Below, one piece after another: positions 52,332 through 61,878 of a stretch of 64,000 nucleotides of DNA (position 1 is its first letter; each line of letters starts with the position of its first letter). This stretch comes from Lachnospiraceae bacterium. GTDB lineage: Bacteria; Bacillota; Clostridia; Lachnospirales; Lachnospiraceae. A model generated the notes under the pieces. That model made no database searches. It had not been told where the DNA came from and was given only the letters and a program-made list of their open reading frames with translations. The stretch covers positions 62,001 through 126,000 of the forward strand of contig JAFZUY010000045.1 of NCBI GenBank assembly GCA_017618075.1, written 5' to 3'. Both the position numbers and the translations under genes were made by a program.

Positions 52332-53533
52332 TGAAAACTATATATTCGGTTTTTCAGGTTAATACATATATTCACAATATGTTCCGCGAAGATTATCTTT
52401 TATCCGATGTTTCTGTTTCGGGAGAGATAAGTAATTTGAAATTCCATACATCGGGACATATTTATTTTACGTTGAAAGACGATAAATCTGCCATTTCGTG
52501 CGCCATCTTCCGTCCATCCGCTCAAAAACTTAATATTGCTTTAAAAGACGGAGACAAGATAGTGGCTTCGGGCAGCATATCCAATTATGTGCCAAACGGC
52601 AGCGTGACTTTTAACGTTACAAAAGTTGAATATGAAGGCGTCGGAGATTTAACCGTTAAGTTTGAAGAACTTAAGAAACGACTCGCTGAACAGGGTTTGT
52701 TTGATAAAGAGTTTAAAAAGCCTATTCCTAAGTTCCCTAAGACCATAGGAATTGTTACAGCTCCCACGGGTGCTGCGATTAGAGATATTATTTCGGTATC
52801 AAAAAGAAGAAACCCTTACATTTCTCTTATATTATTCCCTGCGCTGGTTCAGGGCGAAGGAGCGAAAGAGAGTATCGTAAAAGGTATCGAAACCCTTGAG
52901 AAAGCCAATGTGGATGTAATTATCGTAGGACGTGGCGGCGGAAGTCTCGAAGATTTGTGGGCTTTTAACGAAGAAGAAGTTGCTTACGCCATATTCCAGT
53001 GTCCGATACCGGTTATTTCGGCCGTAGGTCATGAAATAGATTTTACGATTTCGGATTTTACCGCGGATTTAAGAGCAGCCACCCCTTCTGCGGCTGCAGA
53101 ACTGGCGGTTCCCGATATCAGACAGACGATTGAAGATATAGAAGATTTAAAAAAGTCTCTCGATAAAGGCTTTGAGAGAGTGCTTAAAAACAAACTTCAT
53201 AAACTGGCTGTTTTTGAAGCAAAACTTAATGCACTTTCACCCGTAAACAAATTAAACAAGCAGAATTTAATCGCAGATTCTTATAACAATAGACTCGATT
53301 TATTAATTAAAAAGATCATAAAAGAAAAGAAAGCCGAACTGGAGACATTATCCGAGAGATTAAAAGGAGTTTCGCCTTTGGAACGTTTAAAAGCAGGTAT
53401 GGCTTATGTAACGGATTCTTCAGGTAAAAGAGTGGTCGGCGTCGAAGGCCTTTTAACTAACGATAAGATTAAACTTACCATGAAAGACGGATATGCGTAC
53501 GCAATTGTTGAGAAAGTGGTTAAAGAGGGGTAA
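52331..53533 (+). CDS. xseA: Exodeoxyribonuclease VII large subunit
   Basis: 400 residues from ATG 52331, overlapping the nusB stop. OB-fold N terminus (VSVSGEISNLKFHTSGHIYFTLKD), the catalytic core (IGIVTAPTGAAIRDI, IVGRGGGSLEDLWAFNEE, SAVGHEIDFTISDF, RAATPSAAAEL) and a C-terminal coiled coil. With XseB it degrades single-stranded DNA in both directions. xseB follows after 3 bases. Confidence 0.96.
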   Translation: MKTIYSVFQVNTYIHNMFREDYLLSDVSVSGEISNLKFHTSGHIYFTLKDDKSAISCAIFRPSAQKLNIALKDGDKIVASGSISNYVPNGSVTFNVTKVEYEGVGDLTVKFEELKKRLAEQGLFDKEFKKPIPKFPKTIGIVTAPTGAAIRDIISVSKRRNPYISLILFPALVQGEGAKESIVKGIETLEKANVDVIIVGRGGGSLEDLWAFNEEEVAYAIFQCPIPVISAVGHEIDFTISDFTADLRAATPSAAAELAVPDIRQTIEDIEDLKKSLDKGFERVLKNKLHKLAVFEAKLNALSPVNKLNKQNLIADSYNNRLDLLIKKIIKEKKAELETLSERLKGVSPLERLKAGMAYVTDSSGKRVVGVEGLLTNDKIKLTMKDGYAYAIVEKVVKEG

Positions 53534-53536
53534 ATT

Positions 53537-53755
53537 ATGGATGCAGTAACTATTGATGAAAAAATCAAATCCGTGGAAGAGATTTTAAAAGAACTTGAAA
53601 AAGACGACATTGCAATCGAAGATGCACTTGATTTATATACAAAAGGCAAGGTTGCGATAGAAGAATGCAAGAATAAAATCGATATGATTGAAAAAGAGGT
53701 TTTAAAAATCAATCCTGACGGAAGTACTTCGTCGTTTGATGATGCGGATTTTTAA
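53537..53755 (+). CDS. xseB: Exodeoxyribonuclease VII small subunit
   Basis: 72 residues with the XseB pattern, IDEKIKSVEEILKELEKDDIAIEDALDLYTKGKVAIEECKNKID, a helical hairpin that wraps the XseA coiled coil. GGGG/AGAGGGG upstream of the ATG serves as ribosome site. Its position after xseA is the standard one. Confidence 0.93.
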   Translation: MDAVTIDEKIKSVEEILKELEKDDIAIEDALDLYTKGKVAIEECKNKIDMIEKEVLKINPDGSTSSFDDADF

Positions 53756-53803
53756 TTAGTTACCACAAGTTTTGAATGAATAATTAATGGGGGGCTGAAG
53801 ATT

Positions 53804-54712
53804 ATGAGAGAAGATTTTATTAATTTATTAATTCAAAAAGTAAACGAAACGTTTGGAATCATGAAACCCTACATGCCTGCTGAGGAGGGATTGCAGAGAC
53901 GTGTAACGGAATCGATGAATTATTCTTTTATTTCAGGTGGTAAAAGAATAAGACCTTTATTCATGCTTGAAAGCTACAGACTTTTCGGAGGAGACGATTT
54001 AAGTAAGATTTCTCCTTTTATGGCTGCTATTGAGATGATTCACACATACTCGCTGATTCATGACGATCTTCCTGCAATGGATAATGATGATTACAGAAGA
54101 GGAAGACCGACAAACCATAAAATGTTTGATGAAGCAACTGCAATTCTTGCAGGTGACGGTCTATTAAATCTCGCTTTTGAAACAATCTCAAAAGCAATGG
54201 TTGAAGAGGATGACATTATTGTTTTAAGAAGAATGGCATATGCAAATTACGTTCTTGCAAACAAGGCCGGAATATACGGAATGATCGGAGGTCAGATGGT
54301 TGACCTTTTGATGGAAAACAAGACCGATACCGAGCTTGATACACTTCTTTTTATACACAAACATAAAACAGCCGCACTTATCGAAGCCGCATTAATGATT
54401 GGTGCGATTATGGCCGGCGCCGACGATGATGAGATTGCCATGATTGAAAAGGTCGGAGACAACACAGGACTTGCATTTCAGATTAGAGATGATATTCTTG
54501 ATGTAATCGGTGACTCGATTAAACTTGGAAAAAGTGTCGGAAGCGATGAGAAGAATGATAAGACAACCTATGTTAAGATAAAAGGTCTCGAAGAAAGTCA
54601 GAAGGATCTCGAGAATCTTTCAAAAGAAGCAAGAGACATAGTTATTGGGATAGCAGGAAAAGAAACTTTCCTATCAGATTTGATTGAATATCTCGTAAAC
54701 AGAGAAAAATAA
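53804..54712 (+). CDS. ispA: Polyprenyl (farnesyl/geranyl) diphosphate synthase
   Basis: 302 residues with both aspartate-rich motifs, DDLPAMDND (first, after HDDLP) and DDILD in QIRDDILDV (second), plus GGKRIRP. It condenses isopentenyl diphosphate with allylic diphosphates to C10-C20 products. dxs follows after 18 bases; the xseB-ispA-dxs order is widespread. Chain length cannot be read with certainty. Confidence 0.93.
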   Translation: MREDFINLLIQKVNETFGIMKPYMPAEEGLQRRVTESMNYSFISGGKRIRPLFMLESYRLFGGDDLSKISPFMAAIEMIHTYSLIHDDLPAMDNDDYRRGRPTNHKMFDEATAILAGDGLLNLAFETISKAMVEEDDIIVLRRMAYANYVLANKAGIYGMIGGQMVDLLMENKTDTELDTLLFIHKHKTAALIEAALMIGAIMAGADDDEIAMIEKVGDNTGLAFQIRDDILDVIGDSIKLGKSVGSDEKNDKTTYVKIKGLEESQKDLENLSKEARDIVIGIAGKETFLSDLIEYLVNREK

Positions 54713-54730
54713 TATTTACCCGGTAAAAAC

Positions 54731-56596
54731 ATGTACATTGAAAAGATTAACAAACCTAACGACATAAAGAAAATCAGCAAAAACCATCTTTATGATCTGG
54801 CTGATGAAATAAGAGATTTTCTGATAGAATCCATATCCGAAACAGGCGGTCATTTGGGAGCAAATTTGGGTACTGTTGAGCTTACCATGGCTCTTCATCT
54901 TGTACTTGACCTTCCCGAGGACAAGATTATATGGGATGTCGGACATCAGAGTTATACTCACAAGATTTTAACAGGCAGACGAGACGGTTTTGCCACGCTT
55001 CGTAAATACGGAGGAATGGCAGGCTTCCCCAAGACTTGCGAGAGTGAATGCGATGCTTTTAATACAGGACATTCATCCACGTCTATTTCAGCAGGCTTAG
55101 GTATGGCTATGGCCCGTACCATGAGGGGCGAGAACAATACCATTGTTTCCGTAATAGGTGACGGAGCCTTAACAGGCGGTATGGCTTACGAAGCACTTAA
55201 CAATGCGGGTAAAGCCAATACAAAGCTTATAATCGTATTAAACGATAATAACATGTCGATCTCCGAAAATGTCGGCGGAGTCAGCATGTATTTAAATAAT
55301 TTAAGAACCAAAGAAGGATATCTGGATTTAAAAGAAGGCGTAAAAGATACGCTCTCCAAGGTTCCCAAGGGAGCCGATATGATCAATAAAATTCAGAAGG
55401 CCAAAAGTTCCATTAAATCCTTTGTTATTCCTGGTATGTTCTTCGAAGAGATGGGTCTTACTTATTTGGGACCCGTTGACGGTCACGATATCGGCGCAAT
55501 GGTTCGTGCTTTTAACGAAGCCAAAAGATGCAAGACACCTGTTCTTGTTCATGTTATTACCAAAAAAGGCAAAGGATTTTTGCCTGCCGAAAAACATCCT
55601 GCAAGATTTCACGGTGCTGAACCTTTTGATATCGAAACAGGTTTACCAAAGAATAAAAAACTTGCTCCCGATTACACAGATGTATTTTCTACCGTTATGT
55701 GTAAAATGGGTGAGCGTGATCCCAAATGCGTGGCTATTACAGCCGCTATGCCCGACGGTACGGGTCTTAAAAGATTTAAGAGCATGTATCCCGACAGATT
55801 CTTTGATGTCGGCATAGCAGAAGAGCATGCGGTAACATTTGCCGCAGGCATGGCAATGGGCGGATATAAGCCCGTTGTATGTGTTTATTCATCGTTCTTA
55901 CAAAGAGCCTACGATCAGTTAATACATGATGTCTGCATTCAGAACCTTCATGTTGTATTCTGCATCGACAGAGCCGGGCTGGTTGGCAGCGATGGCGAGA
56001 CGCATCAGGGTATATTTGATTTGTCTTACCTTTCATCAATTCCCAATATGTGTGTAATGGCACCCAAGAATAAATGGGAACTCTCCGATATGATAAAATT
56101 TGCTCTTAATTACGACGGCCCCATCGCCATCAGATATCCCAGAGGAAGAGCATATGACGGCCTTCAGGAGTTCAGGGCTCCTGTGGAATTTGCCCAGGGC
56201 GAATGGATTTTCAGAGAATCGGGAATTTGTCTTATAGCTGTCGGCAGTATGGTTAAAACAGCGGTTGAAGTAAGAGAAAAACTTAAAGAATACGGCAAAA
56301 ATGTTTCCATCATGAATGCGAGATTTGTCAATCCGATTGATGAGGAAATGATAAAAGAAATATCTGTGACTCATCCTCATATTGTTACGATGGAAGAGAA
56401 TGTTTTATCGGGTGGTTTTTCGGAAAGAGTCGGAGCGTTTCTTTTAAGAGAAGGACAATTCTGTAAACATACAGCTATCGCAATTCCTGATATGTATGTT
56501 GAGCACGGAAATGTTGATTTGTTAAAGAAAGAAATCGGTATCGATGCGGATTCGATAGTTGAAAAGATTCTAAAAGAAGGCGAGGGAATATCTTAA
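54731..56596 (+). CDS. dxs: 1-deoxy-D-xylulose-5-phosphate synthase
   Basis: 621 residues. TPP-binding motif GDGALTGGMAYEALNNAG...NDNNMSIS, the N-terminal HxS-like GHQSYTHKILTGR, transketolase-like central part (FDVGIAEEHAVTFAAGMAMGG, RAGLVGSDGETHQG) and C-terminal domain. It makes DXP from pyruvate and glyceraldehyde-3-phosphate, the entry to the MEP pathway. The cofactor links it with thiN in this window. tlyA starts 4 bases after the stop. Confidence 0.97.
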   Translation: MYIEKINKPNDIKKISKNHLYDLADEIRDFLIESISETGGHLGANLGTVELTMALHLVLDLPEDKIIWDVGHQSYTHKILTGRRDGFATLRKYGGMAGFPKTCESECDAFNTGHSSTSISAGLGMAMARTMRGENNTIVSVIGDGALTGGMAYEALNNAGKANTKLIIVLNDNNMSISENVGGVSMYLNNLRTKEGYLDLKEGVKDTLSKVPKGADMINKIQKAKSSIKSFVIPGMFFEEMGLTYLGPVDGHDIGAMVRAFNEAKRCKTPVLVHVITKKGKGFLPAEKHPARFHGAEPFDIETGLPKNKKLAPDYTDVFSTVMCKMGERDPKCVAITAAMPDGTGLKRFKSMYPDRFFDVGIAEEHAVTFAAGMAMGGYKPVVCVYSSFLQRAYDQLIHDVCIQNLHVVFCIDRAGLVGSDGETHQGIFDLSYLSSIPNMCVMAPKNKWELSDMIKFALNYDGPIAIRYPRGRAYDGLQEFRAPVEFAQGEWIFRESGICLIAVGSMVKTAVEVREKLKEYGKNVSIMNARFVNPIDEEMIKEISVTHPHIVTMEENVLSGGFSERVGAFLLREGQFCKHTAIAIPDMYVEHGNVDLLKKEIGIDADSIVEKILKEGEGIS

Positions 56597-56600
56597 TATA

Positions 56601-57458
56601 GTGAAAGAGAGACTTGATATATTACTCGTAAATAAAGGATTGGCTTCCTCGAGAGAAAAAGCCAAAGCTTTAATAATGAGCGGCATTGTATATGTCGATA
56701 ATCAGAAAGAAGATAAAGCAGGCTCTCTTTTTGACGAAAATGCTGTTTTAGAAATACGTGGCGAAACATTAAAATACGTTTCTCGCGGAGGTCTTAAACT
56801 TGATAAGGCTGTAAGAGTATTTAATCTAAATTTCGACGGTTTCACCTGCCTTGATATCGGAGCATCAACAGGCGGTTTTACCGACGTAATGCTTCAAAAC
56901 GGTGCTTCTAAAGTCTACAGCGTAGACGTAGGCCACGGACAGCTTGACTGGAAACTAAGAAATGATGAACGTGTTGTTTGCATGGAAAAATGCAATTTCA
57001 GATACGTTACCGACAAAGAAATCCCTGAAAAGATTGATTTTGCCTCAACTGACGTATCGTTCATCTCACTCACCAAAATACTCATTCCCGCATACAACCT
57101 CTTAAAGAAAGACGCATTGATGGTCTGCCTTATCAAACCTCAGTTTGAAACCACCAAAGAAAAGGTCGGCAAAAAAGGCGTTGTCCGCGATCCTGAGGTC
57201 CACAAAGAAGTAATAGAAAAAGTCATTGACTTTTGTTTAAAGATTGGCTTCACTATCGAAGGCCTTGACTATTCGCCTATCAAAGGCCCTGAAGGAAATA
57301 TAGAATATCTTTTGTTGATTAAGAAAATAGACGATAATATTATTGATGAAGATAAAGCCTTGTTATATAAAGACTTTGATTATTCTGGTGGATTAACAGT
57401 ATACAAAGAAATTATTGATGATATAGTTAAGAAATCTCATTCAGAACTTAGTGTTTGA
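56601..57458 (+). CDS. tlyA: TlyA-family rRNA 2'-O-methyltransferase
   Basis: 285 residues from GTG 56601. S4 domain (RLDILLVNKGLASSREKAKALIMSG) followed by an FtsJ-like methyltransferase (SRGGLKLDKAV, CLDIGASTGGFTDVMLQNGA, DVGHGQLDWKLR, KPQFE). TlyA methylates ribose in 16S and/or 23S rRNA. In Firmicutes it stands between dxs and nadK/argR/recN, as here, although argR is missing. The palindromic element begins in its last codons. Confidence 0.93.
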   Translation: MKERLDILLVNKGLASSREKAKALIMSGIVYVDNQKEDKAGSLFDENAVLEIRGETLKYVSRGGLKLDKAVRVFNLNFDGFTCLDIGASTGGFTDVMLQNGASKVYSVDVGHGQLDWKLRNDERVVCMEKCNFRYVTDKEIPEKIDFASTDVSFISLTKILIPAYNLLKKDALMVCLIKPQFETTKEKVGKKGVVRDPEVHKEVIEKVIDFCLKIGFTIEGLDYSPIKGPEGNIEYLLLIKKIDDNIIDEDKALLYKDFDYSGGLTVYKEIIDDIVKKSHSELSV

Positions 57459-57622
57459 ATTGAAGGAGTGGTGTTGCGTGATACTCGAGCGGGTAATATG
57501 GAGCCGTCGGTACTTAACGAGCGGAGTGCGAAGCGCGAACGCGAGTTTAGTTCCGCTACGGGGACATCTTAGCGAGAGCGTGCCCGCGGAGTATTACGCA
57601 ATCACCACTCCTGGAATACACT
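57450..57622 (+). repeat. GC-rich imperfect palindromic element, MITE/REP-like
   Basis: Arms 57465-57493 (starting GGAGTGGTGTTGCGTG) and 57583-57611 (ending CAATCACCACTCC) are near-perfect reverse complements over about 29 bases. Outer AGTGT/ACACT (57450-57454, 57618-57622) extends the symmetry. The ~90-base core is rich in GCG steps and holds the nested segment GAGCGGAGTGCGAAGCGCG. Composition is much richer in G+C than the flanks. It looks like an inserted mobile palindrome or a structured RNA; the 71-codon ORF inside is not credible. Confidence 0.7.
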
Positions 57623-57634
57623 CTGGAGGTGCGA

Positions 57635-58480
57635 ATGAAAGTTTTAATTTGTGTAAATCCGTATAAGGACAAGGAACTGAAGGTTTGCAAGAAAATCTGT
57701 GAATTTTTTGATGAGAAAAATGTGGAGTATGCAAAACCCGTTCAGGTAAGCAGAGAAACGAATGTCTCGGTTAATGATGCCGAGGGTTGTGATGTTGTGC
57801 TCGTGCTCGGCGGCGATGGTACACTTATGCGTGTTGCAAAGAAGTGCTCTAAATTCAATCTTCCTATACTTGGAATAAATTTGGGCCATCTTGGTTTCCT
57901 TGCTCAGACGGGGGTTGATGGTCTTGAAGAAACATTGGGACGTTTGATTAGAAAAGAGTATCTTTTAGAAGAAAGAATGCTTTTACAAGGACGTGTTTAC
58001 AGAAATAGTGAGCTTATTTTTGAATCCGAAGCATTAAATGATGTGTGTATAAACCGAGGGGGAATGCTTCAGATTTTGAATTTCGATATTTCAGTAAACG
58101 GTATGTTTCTTAAATCCTATGGAGCTGATGGTGTGATTATTTCCACGCCCACAGGTTCTACCGGATATAATCTTTCCGCAGGCGGACCTATTGTGGAGCC
58201 TTCAGCGGATATGATTCTTGTTACACCGATTTCCGCCCACTCTTTTATGAACAGAAGTATTCTGTTTAAAGCAGAAGATACTGTAAAGATTTCAATCGGC
58301 GAACCTCATGACGAAGAAACCGGCCAGACAGTTCTTGCGCATTTTGACGGCTTTGAACATATTGATCTTCAGTATAAGGACGAGATTGTTATTTCCAAGA
58401 ACGCAGGCCATGTAAGCTTCATTCAGATGAATAATGTTAATTTCCTTGAAACCCTTAACAGGAAACTTAAAGAAAACTAG
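57635..58480 (+). CDS. nadK: NAD kinase
   Basis: 281 residues from ATG 57635, with GGAGG at 57625-57629, three bases after the palindromic element ends; GTG 57629 overlaps that site and is rejected. Motifs: VLGGDGTLMRVA, GINLGHLGFLAQ, TPTGSTGYNLSAGGPIVEP. It phosphorylates NAD to NADP. recN follows after 17 bases, as in many Firmicutes. Confidence 0.95.
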   Translation: MKVLICVNPYKDKELKVCKKICEFFDEKNVEYAKPVQVSRETNVSVNDAEGCDVVLVLGGDGTLMRVAKKCSKFNLPILGINLGHLGFLAQTGVDGLEETLGRLIRKEYLLEERMLLQGRVYRNSELIFESEALNDVCINRGGMLQILNFDISVNGMFLKSYGADGVIISTPTGSTGYNLSAGGPIVEPSADMILVTPISAHSFMNRSILFKAEDTVKISIGEPHDEETGQTVLAHFDGFEHIDLQYKDEIVISKNAGHVSFIQMNNVNFLETLNRKLKEN

Positions 58481-58497
58481 TTTTATAAGGGGGTCGA

Positions 58498-60186
58498 ATG
58501 CTTTTAAATTTACATGTTAAAAATTTTGCTCTTATCGATGAAATCGATATAGATTTTTCTAAAGGGCTCAATATTCTTACAGGTGAAACCGGCGCCGGCA
58601 AATCGATTGTTTTAGGGTCTTTAGCTATAGCACTCGGTGCAAAGGCCGATAAAGACTTTATCAGAACGGGCGAAGAATTCGCTTTGGTTGAAATCACGTT
58701 TACGGCCGATACCGATGAGGTTAAGAATAAACTTGTTGAAAATGATATATCTTTGGAAAATGATGAGATTTTAATTCAGAGAAAAATTACGCCTCAAAGA
58801 AGCGTATTTAAGCTCAATTCTCAGACTGTTACCGTTTCTGTCATAAAAGATATTGCATCCGCACTAATCGATATCTACGGACAGCACGACTATCAGAATC
58901 TTTTAAATTCCAGAAAACACATTGAAATACTTGATTCGTTTGCAAAAGACATTTCTGACGCAGTTTCCGGCTATAAGAAAACTTATGCCGAGTATCTGCG
59001 TTTAAAAGCGTTGGCTGAAAGTCCCGAAGTTGATGAAGTCAGAAGAGAAAGAGAGATTTCTTTACTCGAGTATCAGATAAACGAAATCAAATCCGCGTCC
59101 TTAAAGGCAAACGAGGAAGAGGAAGTCGAAGAAAGATTAAAAGTTCTTGAAAACGCATATAAAATCCAGAGTACTCTATCCCTCGTAAAAGACATGATGT
59201 ATGATTACGAGAGCAGTGCGGGAGAAATGATCAATAAATCCATTCGCGAAATGACTGCGATTTCATCTTATGATTCCGCACTAGGAGATTTGTTTGACGA
59301 GCTTAACAATATTTATTCGCTTGTTTCCGATTTTGAACGTGAAACATATGGGCTTTTAGAAGACTATGCGCCTAACGAAGAAGAACTCGAAAGACTCAGG
59401 GAAAGATACAATCTTATCAACGAGCTTGAAAGAAAATACGGCAGAACTATTGAAAATGTTCTTGAGTATTTGGACGATAAAGAAAAAGAACTCGAAGCAT
59501 TGGAAGATTATGCGATTAAAAGAGAAAGCATCCTAAAAGATTATGAAAAAGTTAAAGATGCTTTGAAGAAATCCGCAGATGCCTTAACCGAAGTCAGAAA
59601 GAAAAACGCAAAGTCTTTTGAAGATGCCATTACGGAAGGACTTTCGGATCTTAATTTCAATCAGAGTTCATTTTATGTTGCAATTACTGAAGCACCTGAC
59701 TATACCGCAAACGGTAAAGACAAGGTTAATTTTGAAATATCAACCAATCCCGGCGAGCCATTAAAGCCTCTTGAAAACGTTTCTTCGGGCGGTGAACTTT
59801 CAAGAATTATGCTTGCGATTAAAACAGTCGGAGCGAAGAGCGATAATACGGAAACTCTTATATTTGATGAAATTGATGCCGGTATTTCGGGCGTTACCGC
59901 ATGGAAAGTAGCCAAGAAGCTTGCACTTTTATCAAAAGATCATCAAATTATTTTAATAACACATCTTCAGCAAATAGCCGCAATGGCCGATGTACATTTT
60001 GAGATAAAGAAAACCGTATCTGACAATTCAAGAACCAATACTTATATTGATGTGCTTGATGAAGAAGGCGAAATAAAAGAAATTGCAAGAATGCTCGGAG
60101 ATGAATCGGGTGCTGAAAGTTTCCTTGAAAATGCATCCGAGATTAAAAAGCAGGCTTTGGACTACAAAAAATCAATTGATATTTAA
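58498..60186 (+). CDS. recN: DNA repair protein RecN
   Basis: 562 residues, SMC-like. Walker A GETGAGKSIVLGSLAIALGA near residue 30, long coiled-coil middle, and the C-terminal ABC signature SSGGELSRIMLAIKTV with Walker B TLIFDEIDAGISG. RecN holds DNA ends during double-strand break repair. ATG 58498 follows GGGGG. It is the last gene of the asp23-recN cluster. Confidence 0.95.
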   Translation: MLLNLHVKNFALIDEIDIDFSKGLNILTGETGAGKSIVLGSLAIALGAKADKDFIRTGEEFALVEITFTADTDEVKNKLVENDISLENDEILIQRKITPQRSVFKLNSQTVTVSVIKDIASALIDIYGQHDYQNLLNSRKHIEILDSFAKDISDAVSGYKKTYAEYLRLKALAESPEVDEVRREREISLLEYQINEIKSASLKANEEEEVEERLKVLENAYKIQSTLSLVKDMMYDYESSAGEMINKSIREMTAISSYDSALGDLFDELNNIYSLVSDFERETYGLLEDYAPNEEELERLRERYNLINELERKYGRTIENVLEYLDDKEKELEALEDYAIKRESILKDYEKVKDALKKSADALTEVRKKNAKSFEDAITEGLSDLNFNQSSFYVAITEAPDYTANGKDKVNFEISTNPGEPLKPLENVSSGGELSRIMLAIKTVGAKSDNTETLIFDEIDAGISGVTAWKVAKKLALLSKDHQIILITHLQQIAAMADVHFEIKKTVSDNSRTNTYIDVLDEEGEIKEIARMLGDESGAESFLENASEIKKQALDYKKSIDI

Positions 60187-60216
60187 TTGTCTCTTTATTT
60201 AAGGATAAAAATATAG

Positions 60217-60222
60217 TATAAT
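60217..60222 (+). promoter_or_regulatory. Probable -10 box for glgA
   Basis: TATAAT preceded by TAG, about 100 bases before glgA. The -35 position (TTTATT, 60194-60199) is weak. The leader contains a TCTTTTATGA motif at 60247-60256. Confidence 0.4.
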
Positions 60223-60324
60223 ATACAAGATATCGGGTATGATTTATCTTTTATGAGCATAAATTGTGCTTTTAGTGTATATTAAACTATATTTTTTCTT
60301 TTTTATTTTGTTTCGGAGGGTTAA

Positions 60325-61770
60325 ATGAAAAACATTCTCTTTGTTGCATCAGAAGGTGTTCCGTTTATTAAGACGGGCGGACTTGCGGATGTAGTGGGTT
60401 CTCTTCCCAAATGCGTGGATAAGCGTTATTTCGATATTCGCGTAATGATTCCCAAATACACCTGTATATCTCAGGAATTAAAAGACAAAATGGTTTATAA
60501 GACAAGTTTTTACATGGATTTCCATTGGAAAAACGAATATGTCGGAATTCTTGAAGCCGAAGTTGACGGAGTAAAATATTATTTCATAGATAACGAATCC
60601 AAATTCGGAGGATTCCATCCTTACAGCTCTAATGTCTACGATGACATTGAGAAATTTGCATTCTTCTCAAAAGCTGCTTTGGCTGCAATGCCACTCCTTG
60701 ATTTCAGACCTGACGTAATTCACTGTCATGACTGGCAGACCGGCCTTATTCCTGTTTATCTTAAAGAAAGATTTCAGGGCAATGAATTTTTCCATGGCAT
60801 TAAGTCCGTTATGACCATTCATAACCTTAAATTCCAGGGCAAGTGGGATGTACCGGCCGTAAAAGATATTACAGGCCTTCCCGATTATTTCTTCACACCT
60901 GATAAGCTTGAGTCATACAAGAACGCAAACCTTTTAAAGGGCGGTCTTGTTTACGCAGATGCGATTACAACCGTTTCTGAGACCTATGCCAAGGAAATTA
61001 TGACTCCTTTCTACGGAGAGAGTCTTGACGGTCTTTTAAGAGCAAGAGAGAACGACTTAAGAGGTATTGTAAACGGTATTGATTATTCCGAATATGACCC
61101 TTCGGTTGATAAATTCATCGATTACAAATACAATGCGGCAAACTTCAGAAAAGAAAAAATTAAAAATAAGAGAAAACTTCAGCATGATCTAGGCCTTGAA
61201 GAAAACGATAAAATGATGATGATCGGTATCGTTTCAAGACTTACAGATCAGAAGGGCTTTGACTTAATCGCATATATAATGGATGAGCTTTGCCAGGATG
61301 CTGTTCAGATTGTTGTACTCGGTACAGGCGAAGAGCAGTATGAGAATATGTTCAGACATTTTGACTGGAAGTATAACAACAAGGTTTCAGCTAATATCTA
61401 TTATTCAGAGTCCATGAGCCATAAGATTTATGCTTCCTGTGATGCATTCCTTATGCCTTCGTTATTTGAGCCCTGTGGCTTAAGTCAGCTTATGGCATTA
61501 AGATACGGTACAATTCCTATAGTTAGAGAAACAGGCGGTCTTAAGGACACTGTAGAGCCTTACAACGAATACGAGTCAAAGGGTACGGGCTTCAGTTTTG
61601 TAAATTACAATGCTCACGAAATGCTCAATACAATTCGTTATGCAGAAAAGATTTACTACGACAGAAAACGTGAATGGAACAAGATGATTGACAGAGCAAT
61701 GGCTGTTGACTTCTCCTGGCAGGTTTCCGCTAATAAGTATCAGGAAATGTATGACTGGTTAATCGGATAA
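60325..61770 (+). CDS. glgA: Glycogen synthase (ADP-glucose)
   Basis: 481 residues, GT5 family. N-terminal substrate loop KTGGLADVVGSLPK, HCHDWQTGLIPVYL, and the C-terminal GT-B half with GIVSRLTDQKGFDLI and PSLFEPCGLSQLMALRYGTIPIVRETGGLKDTV. It extends alpha-1,4-glucan from ADP-glucose. glgB, glgC and glgP are not adjacent, so it is a lone gene with its own promoter and terminator. CGGAGGG precedes the ATG. Confidence 0.96.
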   Translation: MKNILFVASEGVPFIKTGGLADVVGSLPKCVDKRYFDIRVMIPKYTCISQELKDKMVYKTSFYMDFHWKNEYVGILEAEVDGVKYYFIDNESKFGGFHPYSSNVYDDIEKFAFFSKAALAAMPLLDFRPDVIHCHDWQTGLIPVYLKERFQGNEFFHGIKSVMTIHNLKFQGKWDVPAVKDITGLPDYFFTPDKLESYKNANLLKGGLVYADAITTVSETYAKEIMTPFYGESLDGLLRARENDLRGIVNGIDYSEYDPSVDKFIDYKYNAANFRKEKIKNKRKLQHDLGLEENDKMMMIGIVSRLTDQKGFDLIAYIMDELCQDAVQIVVLGTGEEQYENMFRHFDWKYNNKVSANIYYSESMSHKIYASCDAFLMPSLFEPCGLSQLMALRYGTIPIVRETGGLKDTVEPYNEYESKGTGFSFVNYNAHEMLNTIRYAEKIYYDRKREWNKMIDRAMAVDFSWQVSANKYQEMYDWLIG

Positions 61771-61793
61771 AATTTAAGACAAATAAAATCATG

Positions 61794-61829
61794 AAATGTG
61801 CCGAAGGTTGTGCCTTTGGCACATTTTTA
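61794..61829 (+). terminator. Terminator after glgA
   Basis: AAATGTGCCGAAGG and CCTTTGGCACATTT pair over 14 positions with one G-U, then T-run. Confidence 0.88.
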
Positions 61830-61878
61830 TGATATTATAGTAAAAGTGAGTTTTTAAGAGGCTTTAAAGGTATTAAAA

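Noticed and set aside
53300-53312. Coding copies of the ATCATAAAAGA motif (for example in xseA, the M16C peptidase and rqcH)
   Set aside because: They encode ordinary Ile-Ile-Lys-Glu stretches, so only noncoding copies were counted.
57451-57666. 71-codon ORF over the palindromic element
   Set aside because: It spans inverted repeat DNA and overlaps the nadK start; no sensible protein sequence.
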